Assembly: GCA_028023455.1 (NCBI GenBank)
Contig: JAQFVV010000151.1
Span: 463,001-527,000 of the forward strand
From: Epiperipatus broadwayi
Lineage: Eukaryota; Onychophora; Udeonychophora; Euonychophora; Peripatidae
DNA: 64,000 bases
Direction of reading: 5' to 3'
Shown: piece after piece, positions 40,399-51,259 of the stretch
Layout: every line of letters starts with the position of its first letter
Numbering within the stretch: the stretch's first letter is position 1
Position numbers and translations under genes: made by a program
The notes under the pieces: generated by a model
Databases searched by the model: none
Told to the model about the DNA's origin: nothing
The model's input: the letters and a program-made list of their open reading frames with translations, nothing else

Positions 40399-41719
40399 CA
40401 GACAATATACATATAATTTGAAATTGTTATTTGTTACCTATATTGAGATTGTCTAAATATTGACTGGTTTTAATGTTTATTTATATAGGTTTGAGGATTA
40501 AGGAATTAAATGAAAATACTTCTGTCGATTGAAAGATTATATAATAGTTAATTACCATCATATTTATTATTTTTATTGTTATTGAAACAGACACGCTGTT
40601 TCACATATATGTTTAGAAGACCCCCCAATTAAAATGACATAGGTTAAAGCCAAGTCAGACTAATAATATTTTAAAGAAGACTAATAATATTTTAAGAAAG
40701 AATAATATTTTAAAGAAAAGGAAGAAATAATGAAATTTTGCTGCAATTAAAATGACAATTCATTAATTCATAACAATTTGGTCAAATGAAAAGGAAATCA
40801 AACACATTTATAGTGCAATTAAAAAAAGAAAAAAGTACATTTTTTTTATTAAAACTACTAAGTTAAAAGGCACTTAAATAAAATCAGATTGAAAAAAACT
40901 AAGGCAAAATAACTGTAGTATAATAATGAAAGGTGTCAAGTCACTGTGCCACAAGCAAGAAAAATTAAGATTCGAAAACATATGAAGGCAGATAATCAAA
41001 AATAGTCACTAATTAGAAGTCTGTTCCTACCAAAGAGAAACTGTCCAATGATCTAGGGGATTAAAAAACATGAACAAGGATGAAAAAGCATTGCCACCAA
41101 TGGGATAAAAAGGGCATGTAAGGTGAATCTGTTTGTCAGAGAGAAAAAAATATAAATAGGCTGCAAAATTGTTAGAAATTAATTAATTGATTCCAAGATA
41201 TAAGATTATTGAATTGACATAAGATTTAATTACTAGACTACTAGAAAAGTGACTTGATAGAACCATCAAGCAGCCTAATGAAAAATCAACCTAATATGAC
41301 AGTCGGCTAGACCTGCTTGTCCTCTCTCTATTTGCACACCATGTGAACTCCAAGACTTGCCTAGAAGTTAATTTACCCCCAGTTATTTAGAAATGCAGTA
41401 ATAAATGAAGACATGAATTTAGAGGTAACCAATTAGAAATGATTCAATTACAATAAAATATAAATTAAAATTATAGCTATTAATTTTTATAAAACAAAAG
41501 AGAGAAAATTTTATATTATTAGTTTTAAGAAAAGTTTTCACAATCAATTATTAACTTCAGTCAAAAGTTGACTAGAGTTTTTTTTATCTTTATTTATAAA
41601 TGAAAACAAGAAATGAAAATTGTTATTACTTAATTATAAACACTCACATATATATATGTTATGTATTTCATTAGTTAAACATCAATTATTTCATAAAATT
41701 TAAGATTTGTTCAAATAAT
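40399..41719. other. AT-rich stretch, no gene seen
   Basis: No coding motif. A small three-fold repeat of AATAATATTTTAA(A)GAA lies at about 40665-40717. Confidence 0.5.
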
Positions 41720-42120
41720 AGAAATACTTCTAATAATAATTGTAATAATTATTTCAAATGAATCAGCTAAATGGAAATGTCAATAATCTCTTAGAACTCA
41801 AAGATATGTTAAAATAGTAAAACGTTTCTAATAATGATGGTAATGCTTATCTGTAATATGTATACCTACCTGAAATGGTTTCACATACCTGAAATAATAA
41901 TTGTAATATTGATATTATCTGTACATCTACTCAAAATGTTTCTACAGGCCCGGAATAAATGATTACAAACATTTATGTATTAATATAACGTGTATACCTC
42001 ACTGAAATGCTTTCACATACCTGAAATAATAATTGTAATACTAATATTATCTGTACATCTATTAAAAATGTTTCTACAGACCCGGAATAAATGATTACAA
42101 ACATTTATGTATTAAAAAAA
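41720..42120 (+). repeat. Decaying tandem array, 132 bp period
   Basis: TTTCACATACCTGAAATAAT occurs at 41879 and 42011. ATGATTACAAACATTTATGT occurs near 41960 and 42092. The two last units are close to identical, whereas 41720-41858 contains shorter, more diverged echoes (TTCTAATAATAATTGTAATA). Non-coding. Confidence 0.82.
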
Positions 42121-42500
42121 TCTGAATGAGCATAAAAAAATGGCAAGTTACAATAGTCAAGATAATTACGGTTTACTACAAGATGTCAAGTGCTCAAATA
42201 AAAAGACCCAAGTTAGTGCACTGTATGTATGTTTTACAATTTGATTTCACTCGTTTTTAAATATTTGTTCTTCTATCACTCCCCCTCCCCTCTGGAATTA
42301 GATTGCCCATATTTATTAATGAGTGACAAGAAATGACTTTTAAAAATATCACGTTTCTCATTTTATAATAAAAGAATATCAAATTTAAAGGATACATGTA
42401 TTTTGAACCAATATTAAAAATTGGTATAACGTCAATCATTCATACAGACTGTGGTATTAATCACTATTTATGATATTTTCATTCTATTTTATATTATGTA

Positions 42501-42600
42501 TGGTTTAGTGCAATGTAGAATAGTGATTTCAGGAGATGAAGGTCCTAAGATGATTAGTTTCACCACTTTTGATTCTTGAACTTCTTAATAAACTATTTAA
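42501..42600 (+). mobile_element. tRNA-derived SINE (family S)
   Basis: TGGTTTAGTGCAATGTAGAA, TAGTGATTTCAGGAGATGAA, GGTCC, then CACCACTTTTGATTCTTGAA and CTTCTTAATAAAC. Diverged but in family order. Confidence 0.65.
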
Positions 42601-43604
42601 TTATTTTTCATTCCATTTTATTTCCAAATCTAAATGCATCTTTGAGCATAACAATAATGAATGGGTATTATAAACACATATCTACCCAGCAGCAGTAAAT
42701 GTTGATATCCAGTATATATTGCTAGGGTGGAATCATACAGATGAATGATGTATTTTTAAATTGAATATTCGAAAATTTAAAAGTAAAATATGGTCTTTAA
42801 AAATATAAAATGCTTTAAATCATAAAAATAAATATATGGCAAATTGATTGGCAGGCAAGTAATATTTAAATACCCTTGGTATCAGGTTGAGCATTCAGTT
42901 CTATTCAACTGACTGAACAAATCAGTTAAGTATAAATTCTATAGCCTTTGATCTGATTTCCAGCTTCTAATCTAAGCTATGCAAATCAATTCAAAGAGAG
43001 ATGAATTGGTATCAAAATTTTGTCTATTAAAAAAAATGCTTTGTCACTATCATCAGCAGCCAAATTTCAAAAGTTTAAAAGTGATGCATTCATATTGACC
43101 TTTCTGTCAAATATTAGCTGTGAACTAGATACCTGTGCATGGATCCATTTAATTTAATGAAATTATATTAGTTGTAAACATGATTATATCTTGAGTAATT
43201 TCAATCACTTTTATTTTTTTACTGTTTTTATAATATTTGACAGATGTGTATTATCCTTATTTTCATCTTCTCTATTTGGATTTAAAATTTTCTTCTTATA
43301 AATTTTTATCAAGTCACTGCATAAAAGATAAGCTATATATTGCATATCTTGCCACAATGGGAATGAGATGCACTGCGTGTACTATCTAAGGCATCACAAA
43401 ATATTTTAGAAATAGTTTTTCTAATACTCTATTTGTGTCTTAGGCTTATTGAAATACTATTTCTATATTTAGTAAGTAGGTTAACACATCTTGAAGTACA
43501 TATAAATAAATTATTAAACAAATCAACTCCAGTCATCATGCAGATTATATTTTCTACTATGATTGCCAAACTATATGAAAAATCATTCTGCAATATATAT
43601 ATAA
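42601..43604. other. AT-rich stretch, no gene seen
   Basis: Opposed short frames near 43429-43710 (61 and 93 codons) have no recognisable motif and overlap each other. Confidence 0.5.
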
Positions 43605-43712
43605 ATCTATTATTATAAAGCACTGAAAAATTTGTAATTATTAAAGAGGGAGTTGACTCCCGATAATGCACTTTTCTTTGAATATTATAAATCTCTGCAC
43701 ACTCATTCACCA
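43605..43712 (+). mobile_element. Fragment of the 29.9 kb DNA element
   Basis: TATTATTATAAAGCACTGAA matches CTATTATAAAGCACTGAAAA near 30798, and the following order (AAGTCAAATTCC / GAGTTGACTCCC, ATAATGTGC / ATAATGCAC, TGTGCGAAAT / TGCACACTCA) is retained with divergence. No terminal repeats are visible, so it is an internal fragment or a separate element shared by both places. Confidence 0.55.
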
Positions 43713-44099
43713 GTAAGAGTTTTTAATCATTTAAGTTTAGAGTGTATTTGTATATATACCAACTCTTAATGACCATGCTTATATCTAGGCTTGAGACTAT
43801 CATGTGCCAGATGTTATAATCAAATATTGAATGGGTGAGTGCACAGAGGTTTATAATTTTCAAGGAGTAGTACTACTAACAATCCATGAAAATATAAAAA
43901 ATACATTATATAATGGTTGGAGTTGATATCTCTTCAAATTTATTTACATCTAATTCAAGATGTGTTTATCTATTCATTACTTACTTTGATGCTGGATTTA
44001 GTTTTTTATTAGTATGGATTCCTGTTTCTGCCTTGAATAACATACAGCTGTGTTAGAATAAGCTAATTTACAGTAAACAATTCTAGTGCCAAATATTCA

Positions 44100-44275
44100 G
44101 GCTTTGGCACCAAGTCAGTTCTCATAATATTAACATAAATCTGTTAGTTATATTGGTGTGGATTGCTGGATGTGCTATGAAACAGCAAATAAAGGAAGTT
44201 ATTCCTGAAATCCCTATATACAGAAGAATGATTGGCTGATTTTTTTCATGTAGAATGTCAGGCAGAAGTTTCTTC
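44100..44275 (+). repeat. Fold-back F5, single-arm copy
   Basis: GAAGTTATTCCTGAAATCCC, TATATACAG and TTTTTTTCATGTAGAATGTC match the right arm at 11825-11895 (GAAATTATTCCAGAAATACA and TTTTTTCATGTAGCATGACA). No inverted partner is visible nearby. Confidence 0.6.
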
Positions 44276-44479
44276 AAATTTATTTCTTATATTTGAGAAC
44301 TAATGATCCAATCTTAACTTAGTCTCAGATTACTAACAGGATATGGCATCATTCCTATTATGCATTATGATAAAGGATATGATCATTTTCAAAAACTGAT
44401 AAAAATGACTCAATTTGAATTATGACTCACATGATTTTAGTTTGAAAGTTAGTCATTTGAAAGGCAATTTCTTCACTCA

Positions 44480-44737
44480 GTGAAACAACTATTTTCAAAT
44501 CAGCACATGTCAGCCTCTGTTCAGAAACATCTAGGTTTAGACAGGCCATATAAATCATTGTCTGTTTCCAAATGTATTGCTGTTTTGACTCAAACAAAGT
44601 TATTTGATTTTTCCAATATGCAGGCATTAAAAAAATTTTCCAAACTTGAAATCAAAAGAAAGTTTAATCAAAGTAATTCTGCTGAATACTCTTCATATGA
44701 TTTTGGATATAAAACAGTAAATCCAAAACAACAATAA
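44480..44737 (+). other. 85-codon open frame, unassigned
   Basis: This plus-strand frame has a less biased composition than most in the window (begins MKQLFSNQHMSASVQKHLGL), but I recognise no domain. It lies just after the F5 arm. In such AT-rich DNA a frame of this length can arise by chance; an old transposon exon is possible. I do not call it a gene. Confidence 0.12.
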
Positions 44738-44954
44738 TATATTTATTTTTTTATTATCAGCATCTCTAGCAGTGGGGTTCACTGTGTCTTATATTATCCT
44801 GACAATATCAGATGTGACATAACTAAAATATCATTGTTATTATATTAAAGATGAGCAAACACATACTTGGATATACTTAAAAAACCATGTTCATGACAAA
44901 TAAAAAAAACTATGTTCGCAATGCAGATACAATATACTTCATGCAAATTATTGC

Positions 44955-45055
44955 AATGGTAGCATGATGAACTCAAGAACTGAAGATTTCTTGTGTTTAA
45001 AATTCAATCAGTTACATTGACTCTTAACTTCCTGAGCAATAGACATTCAATTTAT
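44955..45055 (+). mobile_element. tRNA-derived SINE (family S), diverged
   Basis: TTGCAATGGTAGCATGATGA, GAACTGAAGATTTCTTGTGT, TTAAAATTCAATCAGTTACA and CTTAACTTCCTGAGCAATAG follow the family order. Confidence 0.6.
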
Positions 45056-45074
45056 TATTATAATCAAAATCATT

Positions 45075-45099
45075 AAACTAGTAGTAAAGTGTCTTATTA
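45075..45099 (+). mobile_element. SINE (family S) 5' piece before an insertion
   Basis: AAACTAGTAGTAAAGTGTCT is the start of a family S head. It is cut at 45099 by fold-back element F1; the remainder begins at 45362. Confidence 0.6.
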
Positions 45100-45361
45100 C
45101 CATTAAGCATCACATGATCACCATCTCTTATACTAGCACATAATTGTTTATAAACAAGGCAAAACTCTCCATACAGTAGTGCCACTCTGTGCCAACCAGA
45201 GTAATCAATGGATGACGAAGGCCACAAGCCAAAAACTAGTCTGGGGATATTGGATGAGTAGGCATTAGATAGAAATTTTATGCACAAGCCTTCTGGCATC
45301 CATTGATTACTCTGGTTGGCACAGGGTGGCACTACTGTATGGAGAGTTTTGCCTTGTTTTT
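45100..45361. mobile_element. Fold-back family F1, complete insertion with target duplication
   Basis: The insert is about 262 bases. Its stem arms, GGCAAAACTCTCCATACAGT...CAATGGATG and CATCCATTG...ACTGTATGGAGAGTTTTGCC, are nearly perfect inverted copies of about 65 bases (about 45150-45215 and 45297-45355). The loop carries TAGTCTGGGG and AGGCATTAGATAG, in the inverse sense of other F1 copies. Directly outside lies AAAGTGTCTTATTA (45086-45099) and AAAGTGTCTTGTTA (45362-45375), a 14-base direct repeat with one mismatch. The host is a family S SINE that resumes on the far side. This copy gives the best estimate of F1 boundaries. The minus-strand 84-codon frame across it is not a gene. Confidence 0.85.
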
Positions 45362-45455
45362 AAAGTGTCTTGTTATGAAAATAGATCCTTAGATCAATTC
45401 CAGTTGTGGCATTTATAGTGCTCAAACTTATGAACCCATCATTCAATGAATTACT
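45362..45455 (+). mobile_element. SINE (family S) remainder after the F1 insertion
   Basis: AAAGTGTCTTGTTATGAAAA, TAGATCCTTAGATCAATTCC, CAGTTGTGGCATTTATAGTG and GTGCTCAAACTTATGAACCC continue the SINE in family order, with the B box at AGATCAATTCCAG. Confidence 0.72.
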
Positions 45456-46735
45456 ATTACTTTTAACGTACAGCCTTCGGCTGCTAAATTACACGATTAT
45501 TACAAACACGTGAATAAAAAGGCATTCAATTATTTCTACTATTAAAGTCATTTTGCAGAGAAGAAACCATAAAAAAATTAAAAAAAAAAACAGCCCCGAA
45601 CATGAGCCCAGTTTGGAATGAAAGATCATTGGAAAATTCTGGAATTCATTTATATTTTGATAAAACACACTGAATATCAAATTTTGCCTTAATATTAGAG
45701 TTACGATAATAGCATAAATTTCTTAGACATCTAGGAATGTATTTCTAATACTCTATAGAAGAATATATACATTTAAGACATCAAATTTCATTTTAATGAA
45801 TTTTTATTATGTTAAATTGTATCAATTCAGTTCACGTGAGCTCCTTAACTAAGTATGTGTTTGTTAACATAAATTTTATATTAATACACACACACACACA
45901 TATATATATCCGCAGTAAGTATTATACTACTAAGTGCACTGTAATTGCAAACATGCACACCATATTAATTTTGCTTCTTGATGAAATGTCAGGCGTTTAT
46001 GACATTTTAGTTGTTAAAATGATTAAATTTAGACCATTATCAGAGAATCCTCTCTAGAGTAACTATAGTTACCTGTAAAGGTTAGGAAGTTAAATTTAGA
46101 ACAAGAATTTTGTTGTCAAATCAAAAGCTTTTATTTAACAACAAAAGAACCTTCATATAAAGGATATTGCTTTTTTTTTTTTTATATCTGACGCAAGAAG
46201 AATTTAATTGGTATTACCACAATGCCTTTTAAACCATTTTAATCAAGATAATGACAAATTATAATATTAACACACCACTAAAATAATCTATAATAATATT
46301 TTAAAAAAAGAAAATATGATAATGAAATAAAAACTTTAATTGTTTTATTTAATTCGAGAAATTTACTAAAGACTGCCATCGATCATTTCATCGTATTAAT
46401 ATAGTATTCATTGACTATACATGTGTTTTGGGATATTAATGATAGTATAAAATGAAATTAAATATAATGAATTTAAATTAACATATATATTTTATTAATT
46501 GTGAGAATTATAATGAATTGCCTTGATGCCCTAAAAAGTGTAGCTGGCTGAGGTGATATAAGTGTCTAGATCAACTTTCAAGGCAAAACATAAAAATAAA
46601 AAAAATTAACTTGACCAACCGAATGACTACCTCAGAAACCAACCACTTAATGAAAATAAATTACCAGCATATCAATTTATCTTCTTGTGAATACCATCTT
46701 CTAAAAAATTGTTAGAATTTATTATTTATTTAAGA
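45456..46735. other. AT-rich stretch, no gene seen
   Basis: No coding motif. A short CA run followed by TA units lies at about 45887-45908. Confidence 0.5.
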
Positions 46736-47560
46736 ACATCAACTCACAAAACTACCAGCTTAATATGATTTAAGCTGGGGTTTTGATAATTTGTTGTTTT
46801 TTATCAGCATTCCTAGTGAGGAAAATAAGGTATTTATAGTTAAAAACTGAATGTATTAAAATACATTGTTGCATGCACTAATTTCAGATCTATATAACCT
46901 GAATTCAAAATCTTGGGTTGATTTAAATTTCAAGTTTTTACTTAACAGATAAAATGGGGTTAATAGTGGTTGCTGATGCATTTCCTCATTTCTTCCAACT
47001 TTAAATTCCAGGCTTTGTTTAACAAAGATACCAATTTGAGGATAGTGATTTGAATACTGATAGAGATTTTATATCCAACCACAATCACTGATTACTCAAG
47101 GTTAAAGCAGCAATAGAATGAACAGCCAGCTGCTCATATCATTTTAAGTTGATAGTTTAATGATTTGTTGTAATTATTAATACTTTAGAAGAAAAATGAG
47201 GTATGTTAAGAATGGAAAGTACTAACATATCAAATTACTGAATTGGTTTCAAATTTATATAAATATTCATGCAGGTTAATTTGTGTTCAAAACTATAAGA
47301 TGGTTTGAATTTCAAGTTTTTAGTTTGGCAAGTTAAATAAAATTCAGGTTAATTTCTCACTGCATGTTTGTATTCCTTCCATATATGAATCCCAGAGTTT
47401 GGTGATTAAGCAAAGGCCAGAAATTGATTTGATGAAGGGAATTTAAATACTGAGGATGAGAATTTGATATACATTTGACAATCATGATTATTCAAACTTA
47501 TATTAGATAACCCTAGAGCAGAGAGTTGCTCTACTGATATTATTTATCATATGGTCTATT
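46736..47560 (+). repeat. Old tandem duplication, ~380 bp period
   Basis: AAATTTCAAGTTTTTACTT (about 46926) and GAATTTCAAGTTTTTAGTT (about 47306) anchor two units that keep the same order of blocks: AATTTGTTGTT / GATTTGTTGTA, ATAAGGTATTTA / ATGAGGTATGTT, GATTTGAATACTGA / GAATTTAAATACTGA and ACAATCACTGATTACTCAAG / ACAATCATGATTATTCAAAC. Divergence is high, so the event is old. No frame. Confidence 0.72.
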
Positions 47561-49194
47561 GGTTGGGAATCATGTTGTATTCAAATCACAAAATATCTAG
47601 TTCAGACTGACAATTCAGGTAACCAAAAACTGTTCTTACAGAGAAAAATCAATACAGAAACCTTTAATTTTTGATTCTACAACCTTTATCACTGGACTAG
47701 ATTATTCAGTTTTTAGAATTTGTCATCTATTATATCATGAAAAACAGAGTTAGTTAATGAGAAAAAGGTAGAGATATAGCACTTATTTTATTTTTAAATA
47801 TAAATTCTCTTTTAATTGCCATTTATAAAATGACAAAAAATAAATTTACTGTTAACGTGAAGACAATGTTTTAATTTCACTCCTGACGTTTTAAAAAATT
47901 GAATAAAATAAATTGCTAATGCCCACTCTAAACACTGTTACCATTGCAACTGTGCACAATAAACAAATATAGATTAATTATTCAGTAACAAATATCAACC
48001 ATTACAATGAAATTATTAGCTTTATTTCTGAGTTTAAGAGCAAAAAATGACCATTTTTTTAGATGTCTAATAATCTTTAACTGATATATAAGTTCAACTT
48101 TGTTGCAAATAGAATATATATGCATATGAATTCTCATTATTTAAATATATATTTACAATTATGATAGGCAAAAATAAACTATGGTTTTCAAATTTTCAAT
48201 AATATAAAGATTAAGATCAAGACAATATTAAGAAATTCCTTTTTAGGTGTCTGCTAATTTGTAATTAAGTTCAATTTTCTTGAAAATATTATGTATTTCT
48301 GAGTGTAAATTCTCATTTTTTAAAAAAAAATTAAAATTATGATTCATATTCTGGAAAGTGTAGAGTATTATGAGAAATTATAAGAATGACCAATAGGGAT
48401 AAATTACCATTTTGCATCAGTTTATAGATTATGAAAAGGTACTTCTATATTTATTTCTACATCGATCAAAGTCTTAAAACATTAAAATATAGACCCAGAA
48501 AACTATTAAGTTCTGAAATATTTATCAAAATGCAACAACAGTAATAATTAGATTACATGATGACACTAAGAAAAATAATATTGATAAAGAAGCATGGCAA
48601 GATAATTTCTTTTCTTTTTTTCAAAAAAATTTACTCAGTTTTAGAGAAATATTTATGAATTAAAATGAAAAGCTAAAAAATAAAAATAAATAAAAATTAT
48701 TTAAGTCATTTAGATTTTGCAGATGGTGAGGTTGTTTTTGTAAATAATATATTAAAATCTCACAAAATAATACAAGTGGGATTGGAAAAAAGGAGAAAAA
48801 CAGAACTAAAGTTAAACACTATAAAAACTAATGTTCAATGGCTTTCCCAAAAATAAACAATGATAATAATGAATTTTAAAAAGTTCATAATATAGATGAA
48901 AACATAATGCATAAAATTAAACATAGATTAACTTTGGGTGGAGTGTTTTGGGTTGAAATAATTTAATATATAATATATTTAACAAAAAATGCATTGAGTA
49001 GTAAAAGCAGAAAATTTTTAATAAGTATCAGTGATTATTTTAAAATCAACTCTTCAATATTTAATAGAAACACAACAGAAAAACTTCAAGACTCACAGTA
49101 AAATATAGGCAGATTTATGATGGGATTAAAAAAAGGATCAAAAGTAAAATATATGGATGACAGAAAAATATGTATCTTGGTCACCATCGAAAAA
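47561..49194. other. AT-rich stretch, no gene seen
   Basis: No coding motif. Around 47560-47600 there is a weak tRNA-like stretch that I do not call. Confidence 0.5.
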
Positions 49195-49430
49195 AATAAG
49201 AGATGAAAACAAATCTGATATGATTCAATAAATAGACAATTGAGGTTCTAACGTGGATTTCATGAGATTGCAAGAGATCTAGAAAAAAACCGTAAGTGAG
49301 ATGGATGGGTAAAGTAAAAGAGTTGAATTTGCTGGAGTGCTGTGGAAAAAAGCTGTAAATTGAAATAATAAGTTTAAACTCAAAAAGATCCTGCAATAGA
49401 TTGATAATCATTGAAAAGGATGATGATAAT
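49195..49430 (+). pseudogene. RTE-like LINE 3' end, second and older copy
   Basis: ACAATTGAGGTTCTAACGTG parallels ACAATTGAAATTTTAAACTG at 32515. The plus-strand remains read TIEVLTWIS, DCKRSRKKP and VRWMGK in one frame with stops, matching TIEILNWIPRDCKRPRKRP and VRWVDE of the 32 kb copy. It ends in a GATGATGATAATGATAG tail. More decayed than the 32 kb copy; upstream sequence could not be aligned by eye. The minus-strand 76-codon frame here is a shadow. Confidence 0.72.
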
Positions 49431-51034
49431 GATAGATTTTTATTCTTAAATTATTCATTAGGAGTCTTTACTAAAAATCCAAATGCCTGTTACTGTCAAA
49501 TAATATCGCATTCAGTACCTACATTGCATTAGTAGTTTAAGATAGATATAATTATTATGCATAAAAAAATGAACATATTGTATTACACTTGAATTGTATT
49601 TTCTTTACTACCTTATTATTAAAAAAAATATAATATAAAAATAATTTAATCTTTTAAAGCAGTGTTTTTTTAAATTGTAAAAAAAAAAAAAAAAACGCTT
49701 CATGTAATATAATACTCAAGAAATGAATGTGTCGTGCAATAAAAAGCATCTGTGTGTATATATTTAGTATTAAATTAATTCACTTTTATAAATATCTGAA
49801 CATTAATCTTGAGAGATTTCTTTTAGAAACACCTGATAAGAAAACTTGATTACCAAAACGCATTTAAAACAGCTGAAGTTTTAAACCTGCAATCAGGAAA
49901 ACATAAAATAATAATGTTCGTATGAGAAAAGACAAATCAAAACACGCTAATGACAGACACCCTGGTGAAGTTTAAAGATTTAAATGATTGATTGGACATT
50001 AGCAGAAAATTACACTTCAAAAGTTTAGTCTTACAATGATGGCTGTATTTTTTTTCTGACAAAAAAAAATCATAAAGTAAATAAATAATTTCTAAATATG
50101 TATTCTATACAATAATTTTTTAAATGCATTAAGAATGGACATATATATAAATATATTTCATCAAGCAAGTATAGTTTAAGGTTAATTTTTGCTATTAATT
50201 AAAATAATTTTCTTAATCGTAATTTACTGAAATAGTAATATTTTTTTCAAAAATCATTCATTACTCTCTTTTTCTTTTCCCATTACTCAATACTTTTTTA
50301 TTAAATTGTCTGCCATCTTAAAAATAATACATATATGTATTAAAACTTTTCTAATTAATAGATATGTATGTATGTAGATATCTAAATAAGTGTATTGTAT
50401 GTTTGTGTAAATAAAAAATGTAATAACTTGTATTTTACAGCTCTGAAGAAGGTTGCTAGATGGTCAAAACTATCAGACATTAAAAAATATTGTAAAAAGT
50501 GTAAAGAATCAATTTGATTTCCATAACAATTGAATATATAATTGATTTTATTTGCATATATATTCTTAGTGTTTAAAAAAACAATCTTAACTTTTTTCAC
50601 TTTTATATGAGTAGGATTTTTTTTTTTAATTTGTTAAATCATATTTTTAAACTTAGTTATAACATTTACTTATTGGATAAAATTGATAATGAAAAAAAAA
50701 TTATATTTTTTCTTTTAATATATACATTATTTTTTTAAGCTACTAATAAAATGCCTTTTTTTTCTAATTATCATTATAAGATAGAAAATAGTTTGTTATA
50801 AAAATATTTTAATTCAGCAAATGGTAGACAAATTTTAACTTCTAATACAGTAGAATCACAAATTATGCTATATTTTGTTCCAAATCCCTTTCGTTTACAA
50901 ACTTATATAATGTATAACAGATCATTTTATTGATAAACATTGATTAGAATATTATGTAATTAAAAACATTGATTAGAATAAAATACATATTAGTTATTGA
51001 ACTGCAAGTCCACAATACTTTTCAACATGCACAT
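49431..51034. other. AT-rich stretch, no gene seen
   Basis: No coding motif. Poly-A run at about 49679-49695. The minus-strand frame at 50382 (72 codons) has no recognisable motif. Confidence 0.5.

Positions 51035-51259
<225 letters not shown>

Noticed and set aside
45086-45375. Ordinary MITE with short target duplication
   Set aside because: The flanking direct repeat is 14 bases with one mismatch and lies in a recognisable SINE, which is longer than typical cut-and-paste duplications; kept as an open question.
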